Shown: positions 17,699-28,440, counted from the first letter of the stretch. The stretch is DNA of 64,000 bases from Candidatus Chloroploca sp. Khr17 (GCF_004138165.1 NZ_RYFF01000011.1:62001-126000), one strand, 5' to 3'. A program made the numbers and translations. Notes: generated by a model from the sequence alone, not told the origin.

Positions 17699-20600
17699 CT
17701 AGACTTCTTCGTGGAGGAGGCGGAAGAAGAGCTCGACGACCTGCGGATCAAAGTGCGTGTCTGAGAGGCTCGCGAGGTGTTCACGCACGCGGTCTTCAGG
17801 CCATGCCTCGCGGTAAGGACGATCCGAGCGCAGGGCATCCCAGACATCAACAATCGCAAAGAGGCGCGCCGCCAGCGGGATCGCTTCACCCTTGAGGCCC
17901 CGAGGATAGCCCGTGCCGTCCCATTTTTCGTGGTGGCAGTAGGGAATAGCGAGGGCCGGGCGCAAATAGGTAATGGGATAGAGCAACTCGTAGGCATAGG
18001 TCGGGTGGCGCTTCATAATCTCCCACTCTTCGGGGGTCAGCGGCCCAGGTTTAAGCAAGATCGCATCGGGGATACCCATTTTGCCAATATCGTGGAGCAA
18101 CGCACCCCGGCGAATATGGACAAGTTCCTCATCGCTCATCCCGACGGCACGGGCCATGAGCAGCGTCAATTCAGTGACCCGCAGCGAATGGCCTTCCGTC
18201 TCTTTATCACGTAAATCAAGGGCATACGACCAACCCTCGATCGTCTTATCGTAAGCAAGGGCAAGTTCCGTATTAGCCCGTTGCAGATTTTCAAACATCG
18301 TCGCATTATCAATGGCAATCGCCGACTGACCGGCAATCACCTCGAGGAAGTTCATCCAGTCCTGATCTTCGGGGATCGGCTTGCGGTCAAAGATCTCGAG
18401 CACGCCTTGCACCTGACCTTTGGCGATCAGCGGCAAAGCCAGATAATGCGTAAAGCCTTCCCGCTCATAGAAACGGTCACCGAGCCAGTTCCCTCCCATC
18501 TCCTCAGCACTATAGGCCCGCACAGGGCGCTGCTCGAGCGCAGCCGTGCCAGAGAGGCCTCCCCCAACCTTGACGAGCGAATGTTTGACCGCATTGGTAC
18601 GAAAACCACATCCTGCCGCAAAGCGCAATTCATGGGAATGGGGCTGGAGCAGCAAAATAGTTGCCGCGGCCACATCTTGCAGCGCCGTGACGCGGTTGAC
18701 GATCAGATCAAGGATAATCCCCAGATCCATACTCGACGTAATCGCCATGTCAATCATGCGCAGAGCCTGCTGCTGCTCGATCTTCTTGAGCGTTTCGCGG
18801 AAGAGTTCCGCATTATGCAGCGCAATTGCCGTCGTATTCGCAACCCAGGTCAACAATTCAGCATCGGCCTCGCCAAAACGATTGACCTGACGATCCTGCA
18901 GCGCCAGCACACCAACCACGGCATCCTTGACGAGCATTGGCACAAAGATGGCCGACTGGATCAGTTCAGCCCCTGTATCGGTGAGAGGGGATCTGACCCG
19001 CCTGAGCGCCTTTTGATAATGAGGAAGAATCACCGGTCGCCTGGAGTGGATCGCCTCGCTATGGGTGCCCCAACCAGGCGGCTCAAGGGCCAGAGGAGGA
19101 ACGTGCGTGAGATCTTCGGTTTGGCCATCATGGTAAATGTGCGCCGGGATGATGATGCGGCTCTCGGCATCATAGCGACTCAACAAAATAGCTTCGACAT
19201 CAGGAAAGAGCTTTTGCACCGTCGCACTGACCGTCGCATAGATCGTCGGCAGATCAAACGTACTCGAGAGATCGCGACCGAGTTGATTGATCAGCGCAAG
19301 GTGTTCGGCGCGCATCTGCGCATCCTGCTGGAGGCGCACCCGATGCAACGAATTGCCAAAAATATCGAGCAAGGTCGCAAAGAGATGGGGGCTATAAGAG
19401 CGCTCACCAGAGGCAACCGGCGTGGCAAGAATGAGTACCCCCTCGATCAGATTACTTGACTCGACCACGGCACAGATGCCCTGCCAACCGGGCGGCATCT
19501 GGTGACGCAATGAACCATCAATGCGCAGATCGGTCTGAAAATCGTCGACCAGGAGGATTTCGCCCGCATTAATCAAGGTTTCAACGACCGCCTCACCCTG
19601 TTCGAGGGGGAACAAAGGCAAATCAGCAAAATCACCTGACATTGCCATTGGGATGAGTTGATGCGCGTTGAGATCGCGCCACAAGAAGAAACTGGCCGTA
19701 AAATCCAGGATCGTGCGTGATTTTTCTAGAAAGAGATCGAGTAGCTCGCGGTAGGTAGGCACCACGCGCAGCGAACGGACAATCGCATAGACCGCTTCGA
19801 GCTCATTGAGCCGCTGGCGTGTCACCACAAGCAACCAGTCCTGCTCAATCACACCTGCAATCATCTGGTTGATCTGGATCAAGACGGCTTCATCGTCAAC
19901 GCTGAACGCACCTGAAAAAGCACGCGAGAGCATGACACAACCCAGCGGCTCGCCATTGTTGCCATGCAGCAAGGAGGCCAGCAGACCATCCCAGAGCAGG
20001 CATGGCTCGGTGCGGCTAGAGAGTTGACGCAAAGGGGAGAGCTGTTCAAGCTCGGCCTGCGTCAGACGCACCAGATGGTGATGCGACTTCAAATAGGTCA
20101 GCACAACTGAACCAAGCGCGACCTGATCAGGCCGTGGGCACTGTGCATAATCAACACCAAAGGACGGCATGAGCAGAGGATGCGTCAGGCTGCGCTGGGC
20201 AGCGAGAAACGTAAGCGCAATGTGGGCACCAATCGCCTCACGGAGACCATCCGTCAGGATCTGCAACTTTTCTTCGAGCGCCATCGGCGCAGAAATTTGC
20301 ACACTGAGGCGGGCAAGAATCTGATGACGCCGGGCATTTTCGGCAATGCGCTGCTCATCTTCTTTGCGTCTGGTAATATCCATCAAGCTCACCAGCACCG
20401 TGCCAGTGTCACTATCGAGTGAAGGAAAGACCATCGTCTGCAAGACAGAGAGGCGTTCGAGGGAAGCTGTCGAGAGCATCATTTCCGTTGCAAAGACGGT
20501 CTCGCCATTAGCAAAGGCGAGTAACTGCTGCACAAAGCCTGGCATGGTTTCAGGGATGGCAAACTTGGTCGCAATCGACTTGAGCATCTGCGATTTCGAC

Positions 20601-21439
20601 TGCGCCTTGAAGATCTTGAGGGTTGCATCATTGACATCAAGGACACGAACCTGATGCAGCGCCTCGTTGACACGGTCGGGATGCTGCGCAAAGTAGGCCT
20701 GGAAATCAGTAACCCCGGCTTGGCGCAACGCTTTGATCATCGCGATGACTGCCGTCCAATCTTCTTCCCAAATCGAAACCGGGACAAACTGAAAGATCGA
20801 CTGGTAGCGTGAGCGGATGCGCTTCTGGTCTTCGAGCAGACTGAGCAGGGTGCGCCGGGCACGTTCGGACTGTTCCAGTTCCACGCGCGCCTGATGTTCC
20901 ACTTCGAGGGAGAGTTGATGGCGTCGTTGTTCGGTGAGATCAGTGGCAATAACACAAAACAAGTGTTCGCCATCAGCGAGTTGCACCTCACTTGAGGAGA
21001 GCAACACGGGCAGCTTCACATCACCATGGCCTTCGAGCATAAACTCGCCACGCCCGCCGCCATAGAGCAGCGACTGAAAAAACTTGCGACTCGTGGGGGT
21101 AATCCAATCTTGCAGACGTGAAGCCGTCACCCGTTCGGGGATCGTCATCAGCATCTCGGCAAAACGCCGATTGCAATAGATCACAATGCCCTGTGGGCTA
21201 ATCAGGAGGGCACCCTCGCTCATTGCCTCAATGAGGATTCGGTAGGTCTGATCGGCGCTTCTGACGGTAAAGATTTGCTTACCCCAGGCACCACTCATCA
21301 CCAGGGCATCAACCTTGCGATCACGGACTGCACCGATGACCTCTTCGAGTTCAAGCAGACGAGCACGCAGATCGGCATTTTCGCGTTGTAATTGAGCAAC
21401 GGAATCGGCATCAGTGCTCGTGACGGGCTTATCTTCCAT
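17699..21439 (-). CDS. Multi-domain PAS/GAF/HD-GYP signalling protein
   Basis: A 1246-residue cytoplasmic sensor with no membrane segment. In order it has a coiled coil (about 12-45), a PAS domain (about 60-170), a second, longer PAS-like region (about 205-360), four GAF-like domains spread over about 375-1045, and a C-terminal HD-GYP domain. The HD-GYP part is intact: HSLRVTELTLLMARAVG, LLHDIGKMGIPDAIL, HHEKWDGTGYPRGL and AIVDVWDAL. It should hydrolyse cyclic di-GMP in response to ligands of the GAF/PAS domains. It lies 21 nt downstream of the PAS-KaiB gene and is probably co-transcribed with it. No GGDEF domain is present. Confidence 0.88.
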   Translation of the reverse strand: MEDKPVTSTDADSVAQLQRENADLRARLLELEEVIGAVRDRKVDALVMSGAWGKQIFTVRSADQTYRILIEAMSEGALLISPQGIVIYCNRRFAEMLMTIPERVTASRLQDWITPTSRKFFQSLLYGGGRGEFMLEGHGDVKLPVLLSSSEVQLADGEHLFCVIATDLTEQRRHQLSLEVEHQARVELEQSERARRTLLSLLEDQKRIRSRYQSIFQFVPVSIWEEDWTAVIAMIKALRQAGVTDFQAYFAQHPDRVNEALHQVRVLDVNDATLKIFKAQSKSQMLKSIATKFAIPETMPGFVQQLLAFANGETVFATEMMLSTASLERLSVLQTMVFPSLDSDTGTVLVSLMDITRRKEDEQRIAENARRHQILARLSVQISAPMALEEKLQILTDGLREAIGAHIALTFLAAQRSLTHPLLMPSFGVDYAQCPRPDQVALGSVVLTYLKSHHHLVRLTQAELEQLSPLRQLSSRTEPCLLWDGLLASLLHGNNGEPLGCVMLSRAFSGAFSVDDEAVLIQINQMIAGVIEQDWLLVVTRQRLNELEAVYAIVRSLRVVPTYRELLDLFLEKSRTILDFTASFFLWRDLNAHQLIPMAMSGDFADLPLFPLEQGEAVVETLINAGEILLVDDFQTDLRIDGSLRHQMPPGWQGICAVVESSNLIEGVLILATPVASGERSYSPHLFATLLDIFGNSLHRVRLQQDAQMRAEHLALINQLGRDLSSTFDLPTIYATVSATVQKLFPDVEAILLSRYDAESRIIIPAHIYHDGQTEDLTHVPPLALEPPGWGTHSEAIHSRRPVILPHYQKALRRVRSPLTDTGAELIQSAIFVPMLVKDAVVGVLALQDRQVNRFGEADAELLTWVANTTAIALHNAELFRETLKKIEQQQALRMIDMAITSSMDLGIILDLIVNRVTALQDVAAATILLLQPHSHELRFAAGCGFRTNAVKHSLVKVGGGLSGTAALEQRPVRAYSAEEMGGNWLGDRFYEREGFTHYLALPLIAKGQVQGVLEIFDRKPIPEDQDWMNFLEVIAGQSAIAIDNATMFENLQRANTELALAYDKTIEGWSYALDLRDKETEGHSLRVTELTLLMARAVGMSDEELVHIRRGALLHDIGKMGIPDAILLKPGPLTPEEWEIMKRHPTYAYELLYPITYLRPALAIPYCHHEKWDGTGYPRGLKGEAIPLAARLFAIVDVWDALRSDRPYREAWPEDRVREHLASLSDTHFDPQVVELFFRLLHEEV

Positions 21440-21460
21440 GATAGACTCAGATTCCGTGGG

Positions 21461-23134
21461 TTAGAGATCGAGGGCAATGAGCACACGTGCCGTATCAGAG
21501 AGATCACCAACAATGCGGCAGGCAGGCAGTGGTTGCTGACGCACCAGCGTCGGCACCGCAATGATACGCTCTTTTTCAGCAAGTTGGGGCTGCTGATAGA
21601 GATCAATAATCTCTAATTCATAGCGTCCCTTGAGGTATTCTTCACAGATCGCTGTAATATTGGTCACCGCACGGAAGGAATGGGTCGTCATCCCGGTAAT
21701 ATAGAGACAGAGGATATACCTTTCGTGCTCCTGCGCCACCACAGGGTGAAGATCGACACTTGCATAGCGTGGGGCTTTGCCGGTATCTTGCAGCAGATGG
21801 TTGATTTCACGCTTGAGAGCGATGATGCGCTCTTCATTATCGAGGGTCAACAGATGCCAGCGTTGCAACTCGGCCAACTGGGTGCGCTGTTGTTCCTCAG
21901 CCTTACGACGCTCGCTGATATCCTGGAACGCCCCATGTACCAGGATAATCGTACCATCAGCATCGCACACCGCTTCACCAATCGCACGCACCCAAACCCG
22001 GCGACCTTTGGCGGTGATGATCTGCAATTCTTCGTCGTAGGGCGTGCCATCGCGGGCGCAGGCTCCAAAGAGTTTGGCAATGCGCTCACGGTATTCGGGA
22101 GCATAATAGTTGATGCCCTGATCGAGCGAAGGTGAAATGCCGGCGGGTTCTTCGTGGATCAAGGCAACCTCATCAGACCAGATCACCCGATTGTCGTGGA
22201 GATCAACTGACCAACCGCCGAGACGCACCATGCGTCCCGCAATGTGCAAGAGGAGGTTCCGATGATAAAGATCCTCCTCAGCATGTTTGCGTTCGGTGAT
22301 ATCGCGAAAATTGATCAAGAGCGCACCAACACTCGGTTCGGCAAGAAGATTGGTAAAGGTTGTCTCGATCCAACGCCACGATCCATCACGGCGCTGAGCG
22401 CGATACTCAATGGTTGGGTGCAACTCAGGATGCTTGATCGCCTGGGTGCGCGCCTCAACAACACGCGGTAGATCATCAGGATGCGTCGCCTGGATGGGTT
22501 TGAACTCAACCGCTTCATCTTCAGCATAGCCAAACGTACGCCGAGCCGAAGGGCTGGCAAAGATCAGCGTGCTATCTTCTTTGACTAGCACAATGCCATC
22601 AACGGCGTGCTCGATCAACGCACGAAAGTACTTTTCACGCAACGCAAGCTGCAGATTAGTCGCTTCGACATAATCAAGATGTGCTTGCTGAGTCGCCTCA
22701 CGCGCCTGTTCAGCTAGGATCTGCTGGGTAATGTTTTCGTGGGCGGTAATAAGGTGACTACCATCGATAAACCGGGTCACACGCAAACGAAACCAGCGCA
22801 ACTCGATGGGTGAATGACATGCATAGATGTGGATAAACTCATCGAGCTCGCCTGTGATGACCTGGCGAATGCCTTGCGGGATCGTTTCATCGCATGTATT
22901 GTCGAGAGCGTGCAGATGCGGATCAGGCCTGGATTCGCAGATCGTAAAATAGTTTGAGCCAAGGCCATAGTTCACCGGCACTGGTGGATTTTCATCGGCG
23001 AAGGTACACCAGGCCTTATTGACGGCGACAATCTCACCATTGAGATCCAGGATCGCAATATGGGCAGAAAGACCGTCCAGAGCAGCCTGAATGAAGTCCT
23101 GGCCCTCTGTTATCACCGAAGATGTCGTGCGCAT
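21461..23134 (-). CDS. PAS-repeat protein with C-terminal KaiB domain
   Basis: A 557-residue protein with three PAS domains (about 15-135, 175-295 and 300-420; PAC-type ends such as DGSWRWIETTF and GTIILVHGAFQDISERR). A coiled coil follows, then about 100 C-terminal residues that match KaiB: YILCLYITGM, SFRAVTNITAICEEYL, LEIIDLYQQPQLAEKERIIA, VPTLVRQQPLP and RIVGDLSDTARVLIALDL. KaiB is a clock component that changes fold; SasA kinases carry a KaiB-like domain at the other end. There is no kinase or output domain here. GGGGAGG stands before the ATG at 23134. The gene probably forms an operon with the HD-GYP gene, so the KaiB part may pass a signal to it. Confidence 0.85.
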   Translation of the reverse strand: MRTTSSVITEGQDFIQAALDGLSAHIAILDLNGEIVAVNKAWCTFADENPPVPVNYGLGSNYFTICESRPDPHLHALDNTCDETIPQGIRQVITGELDEFIHIYACHSPIELRWFRLRVTRFIDGSHLITAHENITQQILAEQAREATQQAHLDYVEATNLQLALREKYFRALIEHAVDGIVLVKEDSTLIFASPSARRTFGYAEDEAVEFKPIQATHPDDLPRVVEARTQAIKHPELHPTIEYRAQRRDGSWRWIETTFTNLLAEPSVGALLINFRDITERKHAEEDLYHRNLLLHIAGRMVRLGGWSVDLHDNRVIWSDEVALIHEEPAGISPSLDQGINYYAPEYRERIAKLFGACARDGTPYDEELQIITAKGRRVWVRAIGEAVCDADGTIILVHGAFQDISERRKAEEQQRTQLAELQRWHLLTLDNEERIIALKREINHLLQDTGKAPRYASVDLHPVVAQEHERYILCLYITGMTTHSFRAVTNITAICEEYLKGRYELEIIDLYQQPQLAEKERIIAVPTLVRQQPLPACRIVGDLSDTARVLIALDL

Positions 23135-23250
23135 CTGAGCCTCCCCACCCAACGTCTATAGCTTTCTATTATACGTCAGGTAAGCAAGGGATGCTAGGGG
23201 GCATAGCTTGTGGTCAGGGCGATCGCATCTTCCGTAACCGGAGACAAAAA

Positions 23251-23295
23251 GACGCGCTACCAGGGCACCCGCCAGGGGTGCCCCTACTATGCGTC
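23251..23295. repeat. Intergenic hairpin with GGGCACCC core
   Basis: Outer arms GACGC and GCGTC and inner arms GGGCACCC and GGGTGCCC form a 45-nt palindrome between divergent genes. The core resembles the hairpin at 30963-30983, a sign of a dispersed short repeat. The rest of 23135-23380 shows no gene. Confidence 0.6.
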
Positions 23296-23380
23296 CTCCC
23301 AACATGATCTTCATCAGTTCTAAACATGAACAAGCTATGCTAACAGTATTGAAACCTAGCTTGAGATCAGTGAGGTCTAT

Positions 23381-23920
23381 ATGGAAGCAAAACGAACCCC
23401 AGTGCGTCGGACAACCATCAATCTTTTGATTGACGGGGCAATGTTTCTCGCGTTTCTGGTCGCCACAGCCCCGCATCTCTCTGGGCTTGCCATTCACGAA
23501 TGGCTCAGTCTTGCCCTCGGGGTTGCCCTTATCACCCACTTGCTTTTGCATTGGAACTGGATTGTGCAGGTAGCCCGCCGCTTTTTTGGCAAAGCATCCT
23601 GGACAGCACGGCTCAACTATCTGCTGAATAGCCTGCTCTTCATCGCCTTCAGCACGATCATTGTCACCGGCATCATGATTTCCGAGGTGGCCTTGCCCTT
23701 CATAGGAATCAGCTTTGCGCGCGATGCTTTCTGGCTCGGCCTGCATCGCATGGCAAGTGATGCAACGATCGTGATCCTCGGGTTACACATTGCCTTGCAT
23801 TGGAATTGGCTTGTCAATACAACCCGTCGGCTGTTTGCACGCAGTACGCGCAAAGCGGGAACATCCGTTGCTACGCAACCAGTTGTGGCTGCAAGCAGAT
23901 CACAGGAGAGAACCTCATGA
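23381..23920 (+). CDS. DUF4405 membrane protein (cytochrome b-like)
   Basis: A 179-residue protein with four predicted membrane helices in two similar halves. Each half holds a His-rich helix end, HLLLHWNW and HIALHWNW, with a further histidine in GLHRMASD. This pattern is that of DUF4405 proteins, thought to be haem-binding four-helix membrane proteins. It opens a five-gene run: the next gene starts within its stop codon (ATGA). Its presence before MacA/MacB-like genes suggests the exporter is tied to a redox or membrane step, but the role is unknown. Confidence 0.8.
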   Translation: MEAKRTPVRRTTINLLIDGAMFLAFLVATAPHLSGLAIHEWLSLALGVALITHLLLHWNWIVQVARRFFGKASWTARLNYLLNSLLFIAFSTIIVTGIMISEVALPFIGISFARDAFWLGLHRMASDATIVILGLHIALHWNWLVNTTRRLFARSTRKAGTSVATQPVVAASRSQERTS

Positions 23921-24321
23921 AACTTGTTACCCGTATCCTCCTTATTCTGGCGGCTGGCTTGCTTGTTGCGGCAACCCTCTTTGGGTTGAGCCAAGCGAAC
24001 ACAATCAGTCAGTTGATCGAAGCCAATGCTCATGAAGGCCATGGTGAACGTGGTGCGTTCACTGAACAGACCGTCGAAGGTTCGCATGAAGAGGGTGAAG
24101 GTAGCTTCGCCAGCCGTCCGGGGCGAGGTATGCGTGGTCGGCCCGAGGGTAGTTTCGGCGAAGGTGGAAACCATGGCAATTGGGAACCGAGTCTGGCTGG
24201 CTTCACCAATGTTGGTGTGACTCTGGTCAAAATCGGTGCCATCATTGCCATCTTTACGCTCGTCACATCGCTCTGGAATAAACGCCAACGCAAACAACCT
24301 GCAGCAGGAGGATCAGCATGA
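23917..24321 (+). CDS. Small membrane protein with Gly/Glu/His-rich loop
   Basis: A 134-residue protein of unknown function. It has a hydrophobic N-terminal helix (ILLILAAGLLVAATLFGL), a charged loop of about 65 residues rich in Gly, Glu and His (NAHEGHGERG, GSHEEGEGS), and a second helix (VGVTLVKIGAIIAIFTLV) before a basic tail. The loop could bind metal. Both ends overlap neighbours by 4 nt, so it is translationally coupled to the DUF4405 gene and to the adaptor gene. I do not recognise a family. Confidence 0.72.
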   Translation: MKLVTRILLILAAGLLVAATLFGLSQANTISQLIEANAHEGHGERGAFTEQTVEGSHEEGEGSFASRPGRGMRGRPEGSFGEGGNHGNWEPSLAGFTNVGVTLVKIGAIIAIFTLVTSLWNKRQRKQPAAGGSA

Positions 24322-26180
24322 GTGCCGCATCACCAACCCAACGTCTTGCCGGGCAGAAACTAGGCCGAAAGGCACGGCAGCGCAAACGGATCTGGTGGCT
24401 CGGTGCCATAATTGTGGTGGTCGCAGCAGGCAGCTTTGGCCTCTGGCGTTTGACCCAGAACGCGACTACCAGTACTGTTATGTCAACCGGAACCGTACAG
24501 AGAGGCACGCTGAGAATCACCGTTGCGGGAAGTGGCACCGTGGAGCCTGCGGAAAGTCGTGCGGTCGCTTTTGCGGTTTCAGGCACCATTGCCGAGGTGC
24601 TGGTAGAGAGCGGCGATACAGTGACGGCGGGGCAGGCCCTCGCACAGCTTGATACCACTGAACTGGAACTGGCAGTGCGCCAGGCCGAAGCCAACCTCGC
24701 CTCGGCACAAGCCGGCTTTGCTGCCGCCAATGGGGAGGGAGCCACCCCTGAGGAAGTCGCTGCTGCCGAAACGCAACTACGTTCGGCGCAAGCGCAGTAT
24801 GCGCAGACAAGCAATGGTGGCGTCACGGCAGCGCAGCTTGCCAGTGCCGAAGCGCAACTCGCCAGTGCACAGGCGAATCTGGCGACCCTGCTTGCCGGGC
24901 CAACCACCGAGAACCGTGCGTCGGCGCAGGCCAGTGTTGACCAGGCCCGTCTGAGCCTCGCAGCGCAACGAGCAAGCCTCGCGACTGCCAAGACCCGCGC
25001 TGAAAGCAATGTCACCACTGCCGCCAATGCGGTGCGCGATGCGCAAGAAGCCTACAGCACAATTTACTGGCAAAATCGTGAGCTTGAACAACGGCCCAGT
25101 GGGTTAGCGCAGACGAACATTGATAACGAAGCAGCGGCGTTACGCGCCGTCAGCAATGCCGAAGAGAGCCTGCGTCAGGCCCAACTCGCGTTTGAGCAGG
25201 CCGAGCAAGATGAGGCCATCGGGTTGCAGCAGGCCGAAGCAACGCTGCGCAATGCCGAGATCCAGTTCACAGCCGTTGAAGACGGGGCAACCGCAGCCGA
25301 AATCGCCTCGGCCCGCGCAAGTGTCGCCTCGGCTCAGGCCAATCTGTCTGCCCTGCGACAACCCGCAACCGCCGAGCAACTGACGATCGCCCAGGCAAGT
25401 GTTGAGCAGGCACAATTGAGTCTTGAGCAACTGAGTAGCCCCGGTTCGGCGAGCAGTCTTGCCAATGCAGCAGCCAGCCTCGCCCAGGCCGAAGTTGCGC
25501 TTGAGACCGCACAACTCAATCGAGAACGAGCGACGCTCGTTGCTCCATTTACCGGTGTGGTTGCCGACGTCACGATGAACGCTGGCGATAGTGTCAGCGC
25601 CAATGCAACCGTCACCATCATTGACCAATCAACCCTGTATGTCGATCTGAGTTTGAGTGAGAGCGATATTGCCGACGTCGCAGTCGGCCAGTCTGTAGAG
25701 CTTACGTTCGACGCGCTGAGCGATGTTGCTATCGAGGGCACGGTCGAGCGGATTGCGCCGGTGGCAACCGTAACCTCGAATGTCGCAACCTATCCGGTAC
25801 GCGTCGCTTTTGTCGCAGGGGAAGCACCGGTCAAGATCGGGATGAGTGCCAGTGGCACGATTATCATCGAAGCACGCGACGATGTGGTGCTAGTACCGAG
25901 TCGAGCAGTGCAAACTGGCGGGCGCGCCTCGTTCGTGCAGGTACAACAGGCTGAAGGGCAAGCCCCGGTGATGGTACGCGTTGAGACCGGAGCGACGAGT
26001 GGCGGACAGACTGAAATCGTGCGCTGTCTTGAGACTGGCGCGATGTGCCTGCAAGATGGCGATACCCTCCTGATGACCACGGCCACGAGTAGCAGTACAA
26101 CGACCAATGCCGACACACTCCGGCCCGGCATGCTTGATGGCGGCGGCATGGGCGGGCCGCCGCCAGGAATGGGGAGGTAA
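24318..26180 (+). CDS. HlyD/MacA-type periplasmic adaptor (membrane fusion protein)
   Basis: A 620-residue adaptor of an ABC efflux pump. One transmembrane helix (about residues 34-53) anchors it. A biotinyl-lipoyl-like half follows ([20 protein letters not shown]). A very long alpha-helical hairpin with repeated [19 protein letters not shown] units covers about 110-395, then come the second lipoyl half ([20 protein letters not shown]) and a beta-barrel. The C-terminal tail is rich in Gly and Met. The hairpin is longer than in E. coli MacA. It overlaps the upstream gene by 4 nt and the ATPase gene follows at once. Confidence 0.87.
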   Translation: MSAASPTQRLAGQKLGRKARQRKRIWWLGAIIVVVAAGSFGLWRLTQNATTSTVMSTGTVQRGTLRITVAGSGTVEPAESRAVAFAVSGTIAEVLVESGDTVTAGQALAQLDTTELELAVRQAEANLASAQAGFAAANGEGATPEEVAAAETQLRSAQAQYAQTSNGGVTAAQLASAEAQLASAQANLATLLAGPTTENRASAQASVDQARLSLAAQRASLATAKTRAESNVTTAANAVRDAQEAYSTIYWQNRELEQRPSGLAQTNIDNEAAALRAVSNAEESLRQAQLAFEQAEQDEAIGLQQAEATLRNAEIQFTAVEDGATAAEIASARASVASAQANLSALRQPATAEQLTIAQASVEQAQLSLEQLSSPGSASSLANAAASLAQAEVALETAQLNRERATLVAPFTGVVADVTMNAGDSVSANATVTIIDQSTLYVDLSLSESDIADVAVGQSVELTFDALSDVAIEGTVERIAPVATVTSNVATYPVRVAFVAGEAPVKIGMSASGTIIIEARDDVVLVPSRAVQTGGRASFVQVQQAEGQAPVMVRVETGATSGGQTEIVRCLETGAMCLQDGDTLLMTTATSSSTTTNADTLRPGMLDGGGMGGPPPGMGR

Positions 26181-26182
26181 TG

Positions 26183-26950
26183 ATGCAATCGATGATCAAG
26201 GTGCGAGATCTGGCCCGCACCTACCAGATGGGCGACATCGAGATTCATGCGTTACGTGGCGTCAGCTTTGACATCCATCGTGGTGAATTTGTCGCCATCA
26301 TCGGCCCTTCGGGTTCAGGCAAGAGCACCCTGATGAACCTGATTGGCTGCCTCGACACACCCTCTGCGGGCAGTTACGAACTCGATGGGTTGCCGGTCGA
26401 TCTGCTTGACACAGAACTGCTGGCCGCCGTACGCAACCGCAAGATTGGCTTTGTGTTTCAACAATTTCACCTGCTGGCGCGGGGAACCGCGCTGGCGAAT
26501 GTTGCCTTGCCACTGGCCTACCGGGGCGGCATTTCATCACATGAACGGCTGGAACGTGCTGCGGCGGCACTCGAACGCGTTGGCCTGGGCAACCGGCTTG
26601 ATCATCGCCCGCACCAGCTTTCTGGCGGTCAGCAGCAACGCGTCGCCATCGCCCGCGCCCTGGTCAACGACCCGGCGCTCTTGCTCGCCGACGAGCCAAC
26701 CGGCGCGCTCGATACCGCCACCAGCGCCGAAATCCTGGGCCTCTTCAGCGACCTGAACCGTAGTGGCATGACTGTCGTGCTGGTAACCCACGAACCAGAT
26801 GTCGCCCGCGCCACCCGGCGGCTGCTCGAAATCCGCGATGGTCGGCTGATGCGTGACGTGCCAACAAGCGAAGCCTGGACGAGCCAGCCGGTGCCAGCAC
26901 AACGCCGACGACGGCTACCAGTGCGCCAGCAATGGAGGATAGCGCCATGA
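26183..26950 (+). CDS. MacB/LolD-type ABC transporter ATPase
   Basis: A 255-residue nucleotide-binding subunit for the exporter. Walker A is [10 protein letters not shown], the signature [15 protein letters not shown], Walker [13 protein letters not shown], followed by the H-loop LVTHEPDVA. The sequence matches the LolD/MacB/FtsE branch. The ATG at 26183 is five nt from GGGGAGG; another ATG lies three nt upstream. Its C-terminus extends about 30 basic residues past the usual end. The permease gene starts inside its stop codon. Confidence 0.9.
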   Translation: MQSMIKVRDLARTYQMGDIEIHALRGVSFDIHRGEFVAIIGPSGSGKSTLMNLIGCLDTPSAGSYELDGLPVDLLDTELLAAVRNRKIGFVFQQFHLLARGTALANVALPLAYRGGISSHERLERAAAALERVGLGNRLDHRPHQLSGGQQQRVAIARALVNDPALLLADEPTGALDTATSAEILGLFSDLNRSGMTVVLVTHEPDVARATRRLLEIRDGRLMRDVPTSEAWTSQPVPAQRRRRLPVRQQWRIAP

Positions 26951-28284
26951 CAGCACAAGATAGCGCAGGTGAGCTAGGCACGCTACGGGCACACGAGGCA
27001 GCGACCCTTGATGCCGCCATTGACGACCTACTTGCCGGGGGCATCAGTTGGCGTGAAACGGCGCACTTTGCGTTTGAGACGCTGCGCACCAATCCAGTGC
27101 GTACGCTGCTGACCGCCCTTGGTGTCTTGATCGGCGTTGCGGCCGTGATCGCGCTGCTCGCCATTGGGCGTGGTTCGCAAGAATCGATCACCAGCAGCAT
27201 CACTGCCAACGGGGCCAACCTGATCACGCTTCGGCCAGGTGCCTCAACGAGTGGAGGCGTACGCAGTGCTGTCGGCGAAAGCGGCAGCCTGACCCTGGAC
27301 GATGCCGAAGCGCTGGCCGATCCGATGCGCGCCCCAAACGTCGCCCTGGTCTCACCAGAATATAATGGCTCGGCCCAGCTTGTTGCGGGCAGCAACAATG
27401 CGAACGCCCGCGTCACCGGGGCCACCCCGGTCTACGCCGAGGTACACAATACTACCGTCGAAGAGGGGGGGTTCCTCACCGAGGCCCAGCATCGCAGCGC
27501 CGAGAACGTCGTCATCCTTGGGGCCAATATTGCCACGACGCTGTTCCCTGATGGCGGCGCCGTCGGTGAGCAGGTGCGGCTGAGTGGGCAAAACTTTACC
27601 GTGATTGGTGTGCTCAAGAGCAGTGGTGGCACTGGCTTTGGCTCGGTCGACGACGGCGTGATCGTGCCCCTGACCACCGCGCAGCGCAAGCTCTTTGGTG
27701 CGCGGGCGGTCGGTGGAAGCTGGAGCGTCTCGACGATTGTGGTTCAGGCAACCAGTGCAGAAACCGTGGATGCAGCTGCCGAAGAGGTCGCAACGATTCT
27801 CCGCGAAGATCACGACCTGCCCGCCGACGGCAGCGGCGACACCTTCAGCGCGATCAACCAGCAAACAATCCTAGAGACCGTAACCCAGACGACGCAACTG
27901 CTCACCCTCTTTCTTGGTGCGATCGCGGCCATCTCGCTGCTCGTTGGCGGCATTGGCATCATGAACATCATGCTCGTCTCGGTACGCGAGCGCACCCGCG
28001 AGATCGGGCTACGCAAAGCGTTGGGGGCCAAAGAGAGCGACATTCTCTTGCAATTCCTCTTCGAGTCGCTGGCCCTCAGCGGCGTGGGCGGGCTGGCAGG
28101 ACTGATCCTTGGCAGCGCGATCGCGCTCTCGGTCAACCTAACGGGCCTCGTCACCGTCAGCCTGAGTTGGGACGTGGCGCTGCTTGCCTTTGGCTTTGCG
28201 CTGGCGGTCGGCCTCTTCTTTGGCATCGCGCCGGCCCGCAGCGCAGCCAAACTCGACCCGATTGTCGCGCTACGCTACGAGTAG
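26947..28284 (+). CDS. MacB-like ABC transporter permease
   Basis: A 445-residue permease with the MacB/FtsX plan: a first helix near the N-terminus ([20 protein letters not shown]), a large extracytoplasmic domain of about 220 residues, then three C-terminal helices ([20 protein letters not shown], the [10 protein letters not shown] coupling motif, and two more). GGAGGA precedes the ATG at 26947, which overlaps the ATPase stop. With the adaptor and ATPase it forms a MacAB-type exporter lacking an outer-membrane channel gene, as expected for a cell without a typical outer membrane. The substrate is unknown. Confidence 0.9.
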   Translation: MTAQDSAGELGTLRAHEAATLDAAIDDLLAGGISWRETAHFAFETLRTNPVRTLLTALGVLIGVAAVIALLAIGRGSQESITSSITANGANLITLRPGASTSGGVRSAVGESGSLTLDDAEALADPMRAPNVALVSPEYNGSAQLVAGSNNANARVTGATPVYAEVHNTTVEEGGFLTEAQHRSAENVVILGANIATTLFPDGGAVGEQVRLSGQNFTVIGVLKSSGGTGFGSVDDGVIVPLTTAQRKLFGARAVGGSWSVSTIVVQATSAETVDAAAEEVATILREDHDLPADGSGDTFSAINQQTILETVTQTTQLLTLFLGAIAAISLLVGGIGIMNIMLVSVRERTREIGLRKALGAKESDILLQFLFESLALSGVGGLAGLILGSAIALSVNLTGLVTVSLSWDVALLAFGFALAVGLFFGIAPARSAAKLDPIVALRYE

Positions 28285-28392
28285 GTGAGGCAATCGATCC
28301 TGGAGTATACTGCACACAGACACGTCAGCATGACAAGCCTGGGGGCGCGGGCGTCCCCAGGAAAGTCGGAGACCTTTGTTCCCAGACTACAA

Positions 28393-28420
28393 AGTGGTAT
28401 GTAACAGAAGTTTCCTGGTA
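28393..28420. repeat. Partial copy of the MITE-like element end
   Basis: AGTGGTATGTAACAGAAG followed by TTTCCTGGTA matches one end of the element that starts at 28441. It looks like a solo terminal repeat left by a nested insertion or deletion. A short hairpin (28338-28361, CCTGGGGG/TCCCCAGG arms) lies just upstream. Confidence 0.55.
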
Positions 28421-28440
28421 TGCTGGAGTGTCGGCTTATT

